This document shows positions 1-10,369 of a stretch of 64,000 nt of DNA, one piece after another. Each line of letters begins with the position of its first letter. The first letter of the stretch is position 1. The stretch is taken from contig NC_080672.1 in NCBI RefSeq assembly GCF_030247195.1, positions 393,221,037 through 393,285,036 of the forward strand. The letters run 5' to 3'. The notes under the pieces are model-generated. The model saw only the letters and a program-made list of their open reading frames with translations, did no database searches and was not told the DNA's origin. The translations under genes were made by a program, and so were the position numbers. This DNA is from Topomyia yanbarensis (lineage: Eukaryota; Arthropoda; Insecta; Diptera; Culicidae).

Positions 1-402
1 CTTTCAGAGAAGCTGCACCAGCATGGTCTTTCAGCGACTTTAAACAACTTTTTACTAAACTTGTTGTCGGAAAAGCACATGCATTTTTCGCATGGTGACT
101 TATCGACATCACGATTTAGCTACATGGGCCTTCCCCAGGGCTCATGTCTAAGCCCCCTTTTATACAATTTCTATGTCAACGACATTGATGAATGTCTTGA
201 CAATTCCTGCACGTTAAGGCAACTTGCAGACGATGGCGTGGTGTCTGTTACGGGACCCAAAGCTGTCGATCTACAAGGACCATTACAGAATACCTTGGAC
301 AATTTGTCTGCTTGGGCTATTAAGCTGGGTATCGAATTCTCCACGGAGAAAACTGAGCTAGTTGTATTTTCAAAGAAGCGTGAACCAGCACGTAATCCAC
401 AT
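1..402 (+). pseudogene. Non-LTR retrotransposon reverse transcriptase fragment
   Basis: The frame is open from base 1, so the element begins before the window. It encodes the palm of a LINE reverse transcriptase. The motif GLPQGSCLSPLLYNFYVND is RT block 4, and LADDGVV is the catalytic box, with Leu where most elements carry Tyr or Phe. The following helix-rich stretch (WAIKLGIEFSTEKTELVVF) fits the end of the palm. The reading ends at about 402, where an unrelated MITE-like sequence begins. Upstream domains are outside the window, and no thumb or RNase H follows directly. A LINE C-terminal fragment on the same strand at 5155 could be the distal part of the same element, separated by later insertions; this is inference. 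The clade cannot be fixed, though an RNase H-type LINE is likely. Confidence 0.8.
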
Positions 403-595
403 CGTCAAGCCGGCGCTAATCTATTCCGACAAAAAGTTAGTGTCGGTTTCTGATGAGACGAAGTCGAAACGCACCCATATAAAAAGTAATGATTTGTGCC
501 CTTCAAGTGCAAAGACTGATTTTACCAAAAAACTCCGGTCTTGTGAGAAAATTTGGTGTTTACCCAATTTTTCTCCTTAGACAGAAATATAGCAT
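403..595. repeat. MITE-like fragment, family A (copy 1)
   Basis: The segment starts CGTCAAGCCGGCGCTAATC and continues through GTGTCGGTTTCTGATGAGAC and AAGTCGAAACGC. The same string occurs at 17127-17200 and, inverted plus direct, at 36005-36272. Its second half (AAGACTGATTTTACC through AATATAGCATAGCG) resembles 16800-16980. Only one end is present here, so this copy is partial. It sits exactly at the junction between the RT fragment and the CR1-type LINE. Confidence 0.6.
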
Positions 596-729
596 AGCGT
601 TTATTTGTTTATTTGTTCATTTGTTTATTTGTTGTACCGTCACCAACAAACCCCTTGGCCCCAATGGTGGTTACTGAAACTAATTACATTTCAGAATGCG
701 AATTATTTTAGTTTTTATCGAATTCCTTG

Positions 730-3700
730 TCAGGTTGAAGTCAAACGCCGTCGCCACACTGTTAAACACACGCTTGCGGTAACAGCGCTCTGGCGCCCAT
801 AGTTAGTTCTCCTGAACGGGACTCGCAGAAGAGAGTTATTGCGCAGAGCTCGAACGCGAGCTTGAAGATCGAGGCGTCCGAGGATTGTAGGGCAATCCAC
901 CCTGGCAGACAGTAAGTCCAAGACGAACAGGGCTCGAGAGCAGTCCCTCCGAATGCTTAGAGTATCGAGCTGTATTAACTGACAACGGTTTTTGTAGCTC
1001 GGCAGCTGAAATCTGTTTTGCCAAGGAAGATGTCGCAGTGCAAAGCGTATGAACCGGCGTTGGACGGCCTCGATTCTGTCGACACCGTTCTGGTAGTAAG
1101 GGTTCCAAACAGCAGAACAATATTCCAGTGTTGAGCGAACCAGCGCACAATAGAGAGATTTTAAACAGTATACGTCCTTAAAGTTTTTCGCTATTCGGAA
1201 GATGAACCCAAGCTGTCTTGAAGCCTTATCCACAATGGATGATGTATGTGGTTTGAACGTTAGTGCCGAATCCATGATGACTCCGAGATCCTTGACGTTA
1301 GAGTGTCTTGGAATACTCGAGTCGAAGAGATGGTAGTTAAACTGAATCGGATGGCGTTTCCGCGTGAACGTACCGATTGAGGATTTGCTCGGATTTAAAA
1401 CCATTCTGTTTAGATCACACCACGTACTAAAGCTGTCCAGTTCCCTCTGAAGAAGCTCGGCATCGGTTTTATCCCGAATTTGTTGAAAAATTTTCATGTC
1501 GTCGGCAAAAGAAAGGCGGGGTCCTTGTAATTTGATGTTGACATCATTGAAGTAGAGGAGGAATATCACTGGACCGAGATGGCTTCCTTGTGGGATGCCG
1601 GATGTAGCGAAGAATGGTGTAGATAGAGAGTCCTTAATGCTGATTTGGAGCTGCCTTCCTTCGAGGTAGGAACGAAACCAGCGCAGAAGTTGTCCATGAA
1701 TACCGAGTTTGTCCAGCTTCGCTATTGCGATATCATGATTGATTTTGTCGAAGGCCGCAGATAAATCCATGTAAATAGCATCGGTTTGCAATCTGTCAGC
1801 GAATCCATCGAGTACATATGTTGTGAACGAGAGCAGGTTAGTCGTTGTCAATCGTTTAGGCATAAAGCCGTGTTGATCGTCTGCAATGTAGTGTTTGTAG
1901 TGAAAGAAAAGAGGGTCTAAGACAACCAGCTCGAATAGTTTTGATACTGCACTTAAACACGAGATTCCCCGATAATTGTCAATGTTCGATTTGTTTCCTT
2001 TTTTGTGAACTGGAAACATGTGCGCTGCTTTCCAGCAGGAAGGGAATGTTCCAGTATTGAGTGATAGCACAAAGACTCGCCGAAGTGGTTCAAGAAGCCC
2101 GCTGATGCACTTTTTGACAAAAATCGAGGGAACGCCATCTGGGCCCGGGGAACTAGATGCTTTCAGCTTGGAATTTGCTGCAAGAATGGCAGCATTATCG
2201 ACACAAATTCGGTTGATGGTTCGTCCTAGAGAAGGAGTTAGATTTGCAGCGGCATCGACTTGTTGTGGGGAAAGGCTCTCGTCGGAAAAAACGCTTGAAA
2301 ATTTGTCGGAGAACAATTGGCAAATTTCCTTAGTGTCGATGCCTAAAACTCCATTTAATGACATACAAGATGGTAACCCGGATTCTTTTCGCTGCTCATT
2401 CACATATTTCCAAAAAGAACTTGGGCTTGGATTTCAGTTGACGTTCGACGTTTCGCTGGTATCTAAAAAAGGCACGTCTGCTTTGCGGTTCTATTCGTGG
2501 TTGAGTTGAAAGTAGTGGTTTCGTAATGCAAGTGTCTTATGCTTCGAGAACTTTTTAAATGCTACTCGTTGGGCAGTTTTTAATCGTCTAAGCACTGTTG
2601 ATTGCCAGGGAGGGTGTTGATTTGTGCTGACTGTTCGTTTTGGCACATGACGGTCGGTTAGGTAGTTAAGAATATTAGAAAACGTCATCGCTGCTTCGTT
2701 CGCGTCATCATTGTTAAGATTTTCGTCCCAGTTTATATCCAACATCGTGCTAACGATGCTGTCGTAGTCAGCGTTTTAAAAATCATAGACAATAGAGCTT
2801 GAGACGTCTTCAAAATTCACTCCTAGGTTACCAGCGAGTACAAGATGTAGTGAGGGATGATGGCGCACATGCTGGACTAAAGGTGTCGGAGCGGCGCAGC
2901 AGTACGGGGCGTAGTCCCGGGCACTTATAAAGCAGAGGTCCAATGTACGTCCGTTCTCGTTGATGATATTATTAATTTGCCGAAGAGTTGCGCTACTGTA
3001 GTTGTCCAAGATACAACTGGCATTGTTGGTAAGCACAGACTTTTCGATATCCAATCGTAGAAATCCATTACTTGCCGGGCACCAGGTCAAGCCAGGTAAG
3101 TTGAAGTCGCCCAGTATAACAATATCATCAGACGGGGCAGCGATCGAGGTGATGAAAGAAACGGAGGAAAGATGTACATCGATCAGGCTGTAATCACGAA
3201 TTCGGTCAGGTGGAAAATACACGACACACAGGAAGAGATTGCGATCGGCAAGTTTCACTGATATCCACACTTGCTCGGAGCTCTCCCACCGCTCATCGTT
3301 GATCACTCGGGCTTTTATACCATGGCGAACGGCGATGAGTACACCACCACCTGATGTCTTGTGGTTGTTGAGGGCATTGCGATCACAGCAGAAGACATCA
3401 AATGTTGAACCAAACACCTGGCGAGACAGAGTACGGTTGTCGAGGCACGTCTCGGTTAAGGCGATTACGTCATAACAGCAGCCCGTGGTCGCGAGCAAAT
3501 AGCTGTCCGTTGATGAATTTAAGCCACTAACATTCTGGTAGTAAATCTCGATGTTATTGGATGACGGATCAGGTTCTGCAGAGAGCGAATCAACTGCATC
3601 GCGCCCCAGAATGTAGCGATCGTCATCGGCGAGAGAAATGGTTGACATCTGGTCACAAGATGTTAGAGCCAAAGGCAAATTACTGGAAGCGAAGAATACA

Positions 3701-3849
3701 TCAGCGCTTGAAGTGTTCGGATCAGATGTATACTTGCCATTTGTGGCGGGTTGGAAGACCCTTTCACCCATCCCACACACAGGACCGGGACGACTGATGA
3801 TCGCTGGCTGCAATTGCTCGACTGTGGCGGGGGGATCGAGGGCTTCCAT
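730..3849 (-). pseudogene. LINE ORF2: endonuclease plus reverse transcriptase, two in-frame stops
   Basis: One continuous frame of 1,040 codons runs from ATG at 3849 to the stop at 730. It is interrupted only by TAA at 2776-2778 and TAG at 2491-2493. The N-terminal third is an apurinic-endonuclease-type domain (YYQNVSGLNS near its start, then IVILGDFNLPGLTW). The RT follows, with SPGPDGVPSIFVKKC, MDLSAAFDKINHD (block with the first catalytic Asp), GIPQGSHLGPVIFLLYFNDV and SFADDMKIF (catalytic FADD). The C-terminus has the SLYCALVRSTLEYCSAVWNP and FALRHLPW motifs typical of insect jockey-like ORF2. No RNase H domain is present. The catalytic residues are intact, so the two stops are the only visible lesions in ORF2. 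Confidence 0.85.
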
Positions 3850-3897
3850 AGTGCCAACTGCGGTGCGTCCCAGTATGCGATCAGCGTCGACACTCCT

Positions 3898-4777
3898 TCA
3901 CAATGGCGGTGTAGCTTGGTATAGTGGCATTGCCAATCGTTGCGGAGTCCTCTGTAGGGTTGATGGGCCGGGTTGAATTAGCGGAATACATGCGGCTTCC
4001 GAGGGCAGCGGAAAATCAGTCGGTGGGCACCAAATGTTCTGGGTACGGCTATCCTCAAATTCCCTGAACAATATGCCTTGCAGCCATGTGTCAGGGTTAA
4101 GAGCTGCTTCACGGTACTTTGGGTGAACTCCAACTTTGAAGGATATGAAGTTCAAAGTACTGACGTCTATGCCTTTTTTAACAAGCGGAATAACCTTTAT
4201 TTCCTCGTTGCAGTTTAGCCCTTCTTTGGACATTCTTTCGACTGTCTCCTTGCTAACGCTAGGATGAAAGCGGGAAAGATACATCCAGAGCAACGGAGTG
4301 GGAGGTGGAACCGTGAGAATGTTGCTATTATCGACTAGCTTTCGACCGCCGACAAGAATACTGCTCGGATCCGGGCCATCCTCGCGACGACGTTTCTGAG
4401 ATGGTCGAGATGTACCGGAATTTGGCCGGACTGGAGTGGCTGTTGAAACCTTTCTGGCGAGGTGCGAAATTTGCTGGTTGTTTTTTGATAACTCTGCCTT
4501 TAGTTCAGCACAGACGTCATCCGTTTTCCCAACGATAGCAGCGATAACACATCCAAGCGAGGAAACGGTGTCGCGAAAGTGAGCAAACTTCATCAACTTG
4601 ACACATTCATTGCACATCCCAAATAAATTTGGGTTTTCGGTAAGTTTTTTTCAAGAACGGCTTGTTGAATTGTTTCCCGCACTGCATATGCACCACATTT
4701 TTGCAAAATCCCATGCATTCGATAAAGTCGTCGTCCGATTTGACGGTTTTCGCGCAATGATCGCATGCACTTGTCAT
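3898..4777 (-). pseudogene. LINE ORF1 with PHD-type zinc finger, frameshifted
   Basis: The start is ATG at 4777 (MTSACDHCAKTVKSDDD). The first 50 or so codons form a Cys/His cluster of the PHD type: C-x2-C, then IECMGFC, then VVHMQC. The last pair, CNEC, is reached only after a one-base frameshift inside a TTTGGG run near 4620. Downstream of the shift the frame stays open to TGA at 3898-3900. It contains a low-complexity Ser/Thr/Pro hinge and a basic SQKRRRED stretch, then a conserved region with VSTLNFISFKVGVHP. ORF2 begins 48 bases after the ORF1 stop. PHD-finger ORF1 proteins are known from CR1/L2-type LINEs, where they bind the element RNA and assist reverse transcription. Confidence 0.75.
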
Positions 4778-5154
4778 AATGCCGATTTTCTACCCGCCCT
4801 AGATACGACTTTTCGTTTTCGTCTCACTGTGCGCCAAGTTATGGTGGGAAATACTTTCCTCTACTCGCGTGCAGGTGGCGAAGTGAGCGCGTGAATTTTT
4901 TGTGGGTAATTACACACAGGTCCGGTGATGTAAACAATCTCGGTTTTCACTGGATTTTTCACGACACAAAAACAAAATTTGTAGAAAGCACTTTAAAACT
5001 TCACAATATCAAGGGCGCAAACAAAATTTAGAATCAACTGAGACGATAAACGATGATTAAACGGCACAAATCACGCCAAATATTAAAAAAAAATAACTGG
5101 AGCGATCAACACAAACAACTAATCGGTGAAAATACACTGAACCAAAAAAAAAAA

Positions 5155-5460
5155 ACTATTACACGCTGGATGCACATCTCAGGCGTATTGAGCTCGTGGA
5201 TAGTGGTGGTATCTGCACTTGTGGCGACGGCTATCACGACATCGAGCACATTGTCTGGGCGTGCACCGAGTACTGTTCCGCCGACTAATGGAACTTAACA
5301 TCTGTTCTTGATTAACCCTCAAAATGGCAAGGGGTCTCACAAGTCCAACAGATTACAATTCTCTAGTTTGATTCAACTTGTAATTAGAATTAGTAACGAT
5401 CAAGCATTTTCGGGCTATAAATTCTCTCTTTGCTAAAACAATAAAAAAGAATCTTTAAAA
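5155..5460 (+). pseudogene. LINE C-terminal zinc-binding fragment and 3' tail
   Basis: In one frame from about 5161 the sequence reads TLDAHLRRIELVDSGGICTC, then GDGYHDIEHIVWACTEYC. This is the C-x-C...H-x3-H...C-x3-C region found after RNase H at the C-terminus of I/R1/LOA-type LINE ORF2 proteins. Little else of the element is present. The AT-rich sequence that follows, up to an A-rich run near 5445-5475, may be its 3' untranslated tail. It may belong with the RT fragment at 1-402, with the CR1-type element inserted between them. Confidence 0.55.
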
Positions 5461-6427
5461 AAAGTAAAAAAATAAAACTTTTGGAAATTAATTGATTTAT
5501 TTGACATCAACAATATATTAGATACGAAATAAAACTTTCAAAATTGTAGTAGTTTAAAGTATTTTTTTTTTTAAATCGACGATTTACTTTAACCTAATCC
5601 AAAACTCTGGCTATACCACTGATACAGTCTGCTACGAAAAATTCTTGAAGTGAAATAACACATTCTGAAATAGTCTTATTATTTCTTTCTGGTCGGGTTC
5701 CATATCCGGTGAGACTAACTTCTACTACGCATTAAAGCGATAGGTTATAGTCCTCTTGGCTTCGATTTTCGTGTGGAGTGAGTATTTTTGTGTGTACAAA
5801 AAAAAAAACATAAGTGTGCTATTATCTATAGTGCTCGGCTTGTGTGTTGGAAACATGGAAAAAGTGTATATTGTGTGGAAAGTGAGGAAGGAGAAGAAAC
5901 CTCCCTGTGATATGTTGACCAACGTCTGTCGGTTTTTGTTTTTGTGGTAGCATGATGAAAATCTAGTAGGCTACGGACTACGGCAATGCTACAAAAACTA
6001 CTCTTGCTAAAATGTGTTGATGGGAGGTCATGCACATCAACTGGTGAACGGATGATTGGGCGAACCGATGTCAACTATACATGGGATGCACTGTAGGGGG
6101 CGTGAGCAATAACTCATGTGTTATGAATCAAACAGGAACTTTATTATTTAGCAAAGCTTTTGTGCTTGCCTGGGCTACTGGCCGGACGATCTGGCTATCT
6201 ATCTTCAATTATATCGTAATCTATTCTATCGATCTAGAAAGATTTTTTTTTGAAAGGACCAAAGCAGTGTTTCTTGAAAACAGCAGAATTAGGAAACGGG
6301 GTTCGGACGTAGGTTTGATAAAAAAAAATTGCAGAATATTTGTCGAATGCTCCAAAACAGGGATAGAGAAAGACAACAGGAAAAAAAAGTTCGAAACCAT
6401 GCAGCGTTTGTCGAGGGGCACACTCAC
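5461..6427. other. Intronic or downstream sequence, no feature recognised
   Basis: AT-rich sequence without a supported gene. Short open frames at 5725-6074 and 6081-6497 show no recognisable domain. No further SLO2 exon (the conserved stretch leading into RCK2) is visible here. Confidence 0.5.
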
Positions 6428-6637
6428 GCACGGCCAGTGTCGTGACATCACTGTCCAGCACGATACACGTGGGGGGTTTGCTAGTGCTCCGCGGTGACCC
6501 GGGACTGTCTGAGTTGATCGAACACAGGCTCGGACTGTGAGGCACTCGTACACAGACGGAAGGCACTGGGGCCATTTGCGGATTATTGCTAGCGGTCGTA
6601 CAGTTGTTGTCGTTGTTGTTGTTGTTATGCCTCGAGA
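6428..6637 (-). CDS. SLO2: SLO2 exon 13 (in window): Asn-rich linker after RCK1
   Basis: Predicted from splice signals and phase rather than homology. The acceptor is a pyrimidine-rich tract ending CAG at 6638-6640. The donor is GTGAGT, at 6422-6427. The preceding exon ends after one base of a codon and this exon supplies the other two, giving [20 protein letters not shown] and then a Ser/Pro-rich stretch ([20 protein letters not shown]). It ends in phase 1 after [11 protein letters not shown]. The region falls where vertebrate KCNT proteins have a poorly conserved linker between RCK1 and RCK2. The Asn run is typical of insect proteins. The whole 210 bases are open in the required frame. Confidence 0.65.
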
Positions 6638-9600
6638 CTGATGAAAATAACGAAAAAGATTGATATCGTTTGGTGAACTATAGGGTTGAGGTGATTTTTT
6701 TATGCATTTTGTGATTGTTGAACTCGTGTTACAAGTGTTCCTTGGCTTTTTATACATAGAGTGCCAAATCATGAATTCATTTACAGTTTTCCTAATGATC
6801 AATGAAAGTGTAACGGTTGACAGATGACGTTTATCTCGATTCTAAAAGTAAAATTAAAAAGTGACGATGAAACATCAAAAGCATTTTCGATCTGTGCTAC
6901 GAATTTATGTTAAATTCTCAATATAATGTTCGCGACGATTATTTGAATAGAACCGGCGGGTTTGTGTATGCATCTCAAGTGTATCACGTTTGCAAGGATC
7001 CAATCTAGAAACAATTTCAATCATGGAAACACCTTAGAAAGGCGGATATCAAAAAGTGTTTGCGATTTCTCTGCTACGGTTCAGCCTAACAATGACAACA
7101 TACAAAAACAAACAAATAAACACACAAAGCAACAGAAACAGTGACAGCCGAGAACAGGCTAACACTATCCCACAGCATCGGTCGTAAAGAATTTTCCCCC
7201 CAATCGCTGACTTACCCTCCTTGGGTGGCTGGTCGGGACTTTGGTTCTGGTTCTGGTTCACCACGAAGGCAGAATTTTCCTCCTTTGTGATGCTCATGTA
7301 GTAACAGGTGTCATCCTTTTTCATGATATGTCGTGGTCCGGGATTCAGCAGAATCGTGTCTTCGTAGAATTCAGGTAATTCGGCCGGTCTAACACCAACT
7401 AAGGCAACGCCGTATCTGGTGAGTGAAAAAAATATTAAAATCCATTAAAGCTGTTAATCCGATGGAGGTTTTCTCTGGTGAATGAATTCAACGTCCTACG
7501 GTTGACTTACTTTCTATGCGAATGAAAACTAGCGTACGTAAAGCTCTTTCCCTCGTACTCCCCGAAGAACCGACTATCACCGAGGACGATGTGGTAGATC
7601 TCGTTCCCGGAGCACTTGCCGTACAGTCGGTGCCACTCCTCTGCCGACTGTTGGCCTTCTCTGTGGAATAGAAGAGGGATAGGCCATTTTAGTGCTCAAT
7701 CGTATGCAAGGGAAAAATATCAAGCATAGAAGTGACGATTAATGTTTGACACTAGTTGGAAATAGATTAGCGAAGCGTATTTTAAGATAAAAGCTGGTAG
7801 AATGGGAAAAATTCAATATCTCCGCTTAAAGTGGTACGAATGGCGTGGAAAACATATTTATTTAAGTGAACATGTCTAAGAATTTGAACGGACGTGATAT
7901 CAATTCAGGCATTGTAATTCTCACTCACTCACGCGACAAGGTTCTTATCCAATTTCCACTATTTCTAGGATAAGATGAACCAAAAAAATCTCCGTCTCCA
8001 CAAATACAAATAAATTTATCAGTAATCATCATGCCGCATCCGCAGAATGCTTGCCAGATACAGATTTCTTGGTCAACGCGTTCTTTTTGTCGCTATGGTT
8101 CGGCGTTAACACATTAATGCCGAAGCAGTGTACACGGCAATTTATATTTTCAGTCCACCCCACACTTATGTGCACGACCTATGATTCCCGGAAGAAGGCA
8201 AAATACATGAGCCGAAACGTCGGATAAATAAATAGCTACTGTTTTATTATACCAGATGACTGCATGCCGAACAAAATAATATGTTATTTATCAAATACGA
8301 AAAAATATTATCGCATTCAGTGTTCTGGAATAAACAAGAACTTTTAAACAATGAACATTTTCTCCCGAACGATATTTGCAAGGATTGTACCTACTTTTAT
8401 AGTTTTATAATTTACTACAAAAATTATAGAACTGAACTCCTGAATGTGTCCTTCGATCATTACTGGACTCGAAATTATTTTCCATAGTCAATCGAAATCT
8501 GAGAATAGTGTGCTGAATACTCTTTATTCAAAACACAGTTCTAAGCGTGTTTCAAATGAAGCAACAAACAGAGCGGCTACATATACCACCTTCAAAGTCG
8601 AAATAAGACTATTTGAAATAATAAATCAAAACTCTGTGCTGGGGATGTGATCGGTTCCGTTCCAATTCCACTTTGAAACTCCTATATAAAATCCCATGTT
8701 GCTGAATATGCTCTAAGAAATTAAATGCTAATGCTTGCAAACCTATAATAAAAATAAGCACAATTCAGTGCGTTCTCTTGGCCGCTGCTCTAATATAACT
8801 CAGTCTCCTCACTCGCCAAAATTGCCAACTAATCCCTACTTTTAAGTAAATACAAACCTAGTTGAGTCCGCCCGTGCTTTAGAAACACCAGCAGAAGAAT
8901 GTTATCAGATGCCTTAGTGATAAAAACACATCTCGTATATCCGAAACATGAAACGTGTGTACCAATAGGTTCATTACCAGAGGTACCGTAAACCGGGGTA
9001 ACTTTGATCACTCGAAACTTTTTTCGTAGATTACATATTTAGCTAGAATAGTCTACCTAATCATTCAAATTTGTAATTAGTTTTACTCTAAACTTATAAA
9101 GCAGTGATTTGTTATACTTTTTGAGTACATTATTCGATTTTTGAATACAAAATATGCAAAAATCTAAACTTTTACTTTATCTTATTTTGACGAAGCTTCG
9201 TAAAGTGTTTTTTATACAACAAATAAATCTTAGATTTTAGCAAGAATAGTAAATTCCAAGCGAGTTTTTATTTTTCTTTGGTATCGGATGTGCCAAATCG
9301 ATTTCTGAGAGCTTACTTAATTTAAAAAAATTGTTTTGTGAAACTAGTTAGCAATTATTTCAAATTAATTCAAGCTTAAATTCGCAATTTTTTTTATATG
9401 CAATACTCCAATATGTTAAAATCGATGAAAATCTTTGTTAATTGATAAACCGCTGAAATAAAACAAATTTAGCAGTTAAACAATTTTTTAGATACTTTTA
9501 TTCAAGTTAGACCCGATTTATATGAATTTTGGTCAGTTGAATTTTACAGTATATTGAAATGTTGTATACAATGCCAATTAACATCTATTTAACAATGGGG

Positions 9601-10304
9601 ATCGTTTTAAAATTAGTTTATACAAACATTTGAATGAGAAACATTGACATCAAGAACTTAATGTAGGTGAACATACAGGTTATCAAAGTCACCCCGCAAT
9701 ATGAAAACGGACTTCAAATTGTAATCATTTTTGAAAAAATAGTAGTAAGCAGAGAATTTCAGTTAAAACCATCCAATCATGTCCGGACATTATAGTCGTG
9801 ATGTCGCTCGTTTGGCAAACGAGCGACGAATGTAGTGTTTGGCGTAAAATGTCGATACAAAGCATATCTATACTATGTAGCCAAAATATCGATATTTTAA
9901 ATTAGGTCGATATTTCGTAGTATCGATACTTCTGTTCTGATATTTTTTCGATACCGGCATTTTATCAATAAAAACAGTTACCAAAACCAAGATGAAGACA
10001 GCATTGTTTGCAAAATTCACACGAAATTCCAGGTGCATCAGGATCTCTTGCACTGCTCATCTATGTATTATAAACAGGTTCGTAGCATGTGGTCGACCTG
10101 GTTGGCCCCCGTCTAGTACGAAAATCAGCAATCAAATTTCACTGAGATATCAGTTTCTAAATTTGCTGACTACACGGCTGCTGAGAAATTAGCGAGCCGA
10201 ATTGAATGTGTTTGTCTCGGATATCTTTAAGGAATCGGAAATTTTTTCGAAGTAATTAATTTAAGTTCCATCCTTGGGGCCGAGTGCGGCCTGTTGATGT
10301 GTGC

Positions 10305-10369
<65 letters not shown>

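Larger units (their letters stand above)
596..5150 (-). mobile_element. CR1/Jockey-type LINE, nearly complete
   Basis: This is a non-LTR element read right to left: a 5' region (about 5150-4778), ORF1 (4777-3898), ORF2 (3849-730), a short 3' region, and a 3' tail at about 598-640. The tail is made of short ATTTGTTT-like tandem repeats (AAACAAAT on the element strand), as is common for CR1-group 3' ends. It has no poly-A. The 5' boundary is approximate and is placed where the C-terminal fragment of another LINE starts at 5155. One frameshift and two in-frame stops break the coding capacity, so it is probably immobile but fairly young. Assignment to CR1 rather than another Jockey-superfamily clade rests on the PHD-type ORF1 and the 3' repeats. 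Confidence 0.8.

Noticed and set aside
5725..6074. Next SLO2 exon toward RCK2
   Set aside because: The minus-strand frame has none of the conserved residues expected before RCK2 and no matching acceptor phase.
9890..9945. DRE-type promoter from clustered ATCGAT motifs
   Set aside because: No start site, gene or conservation evidence; short palindromes are expected in such AT-rich text.
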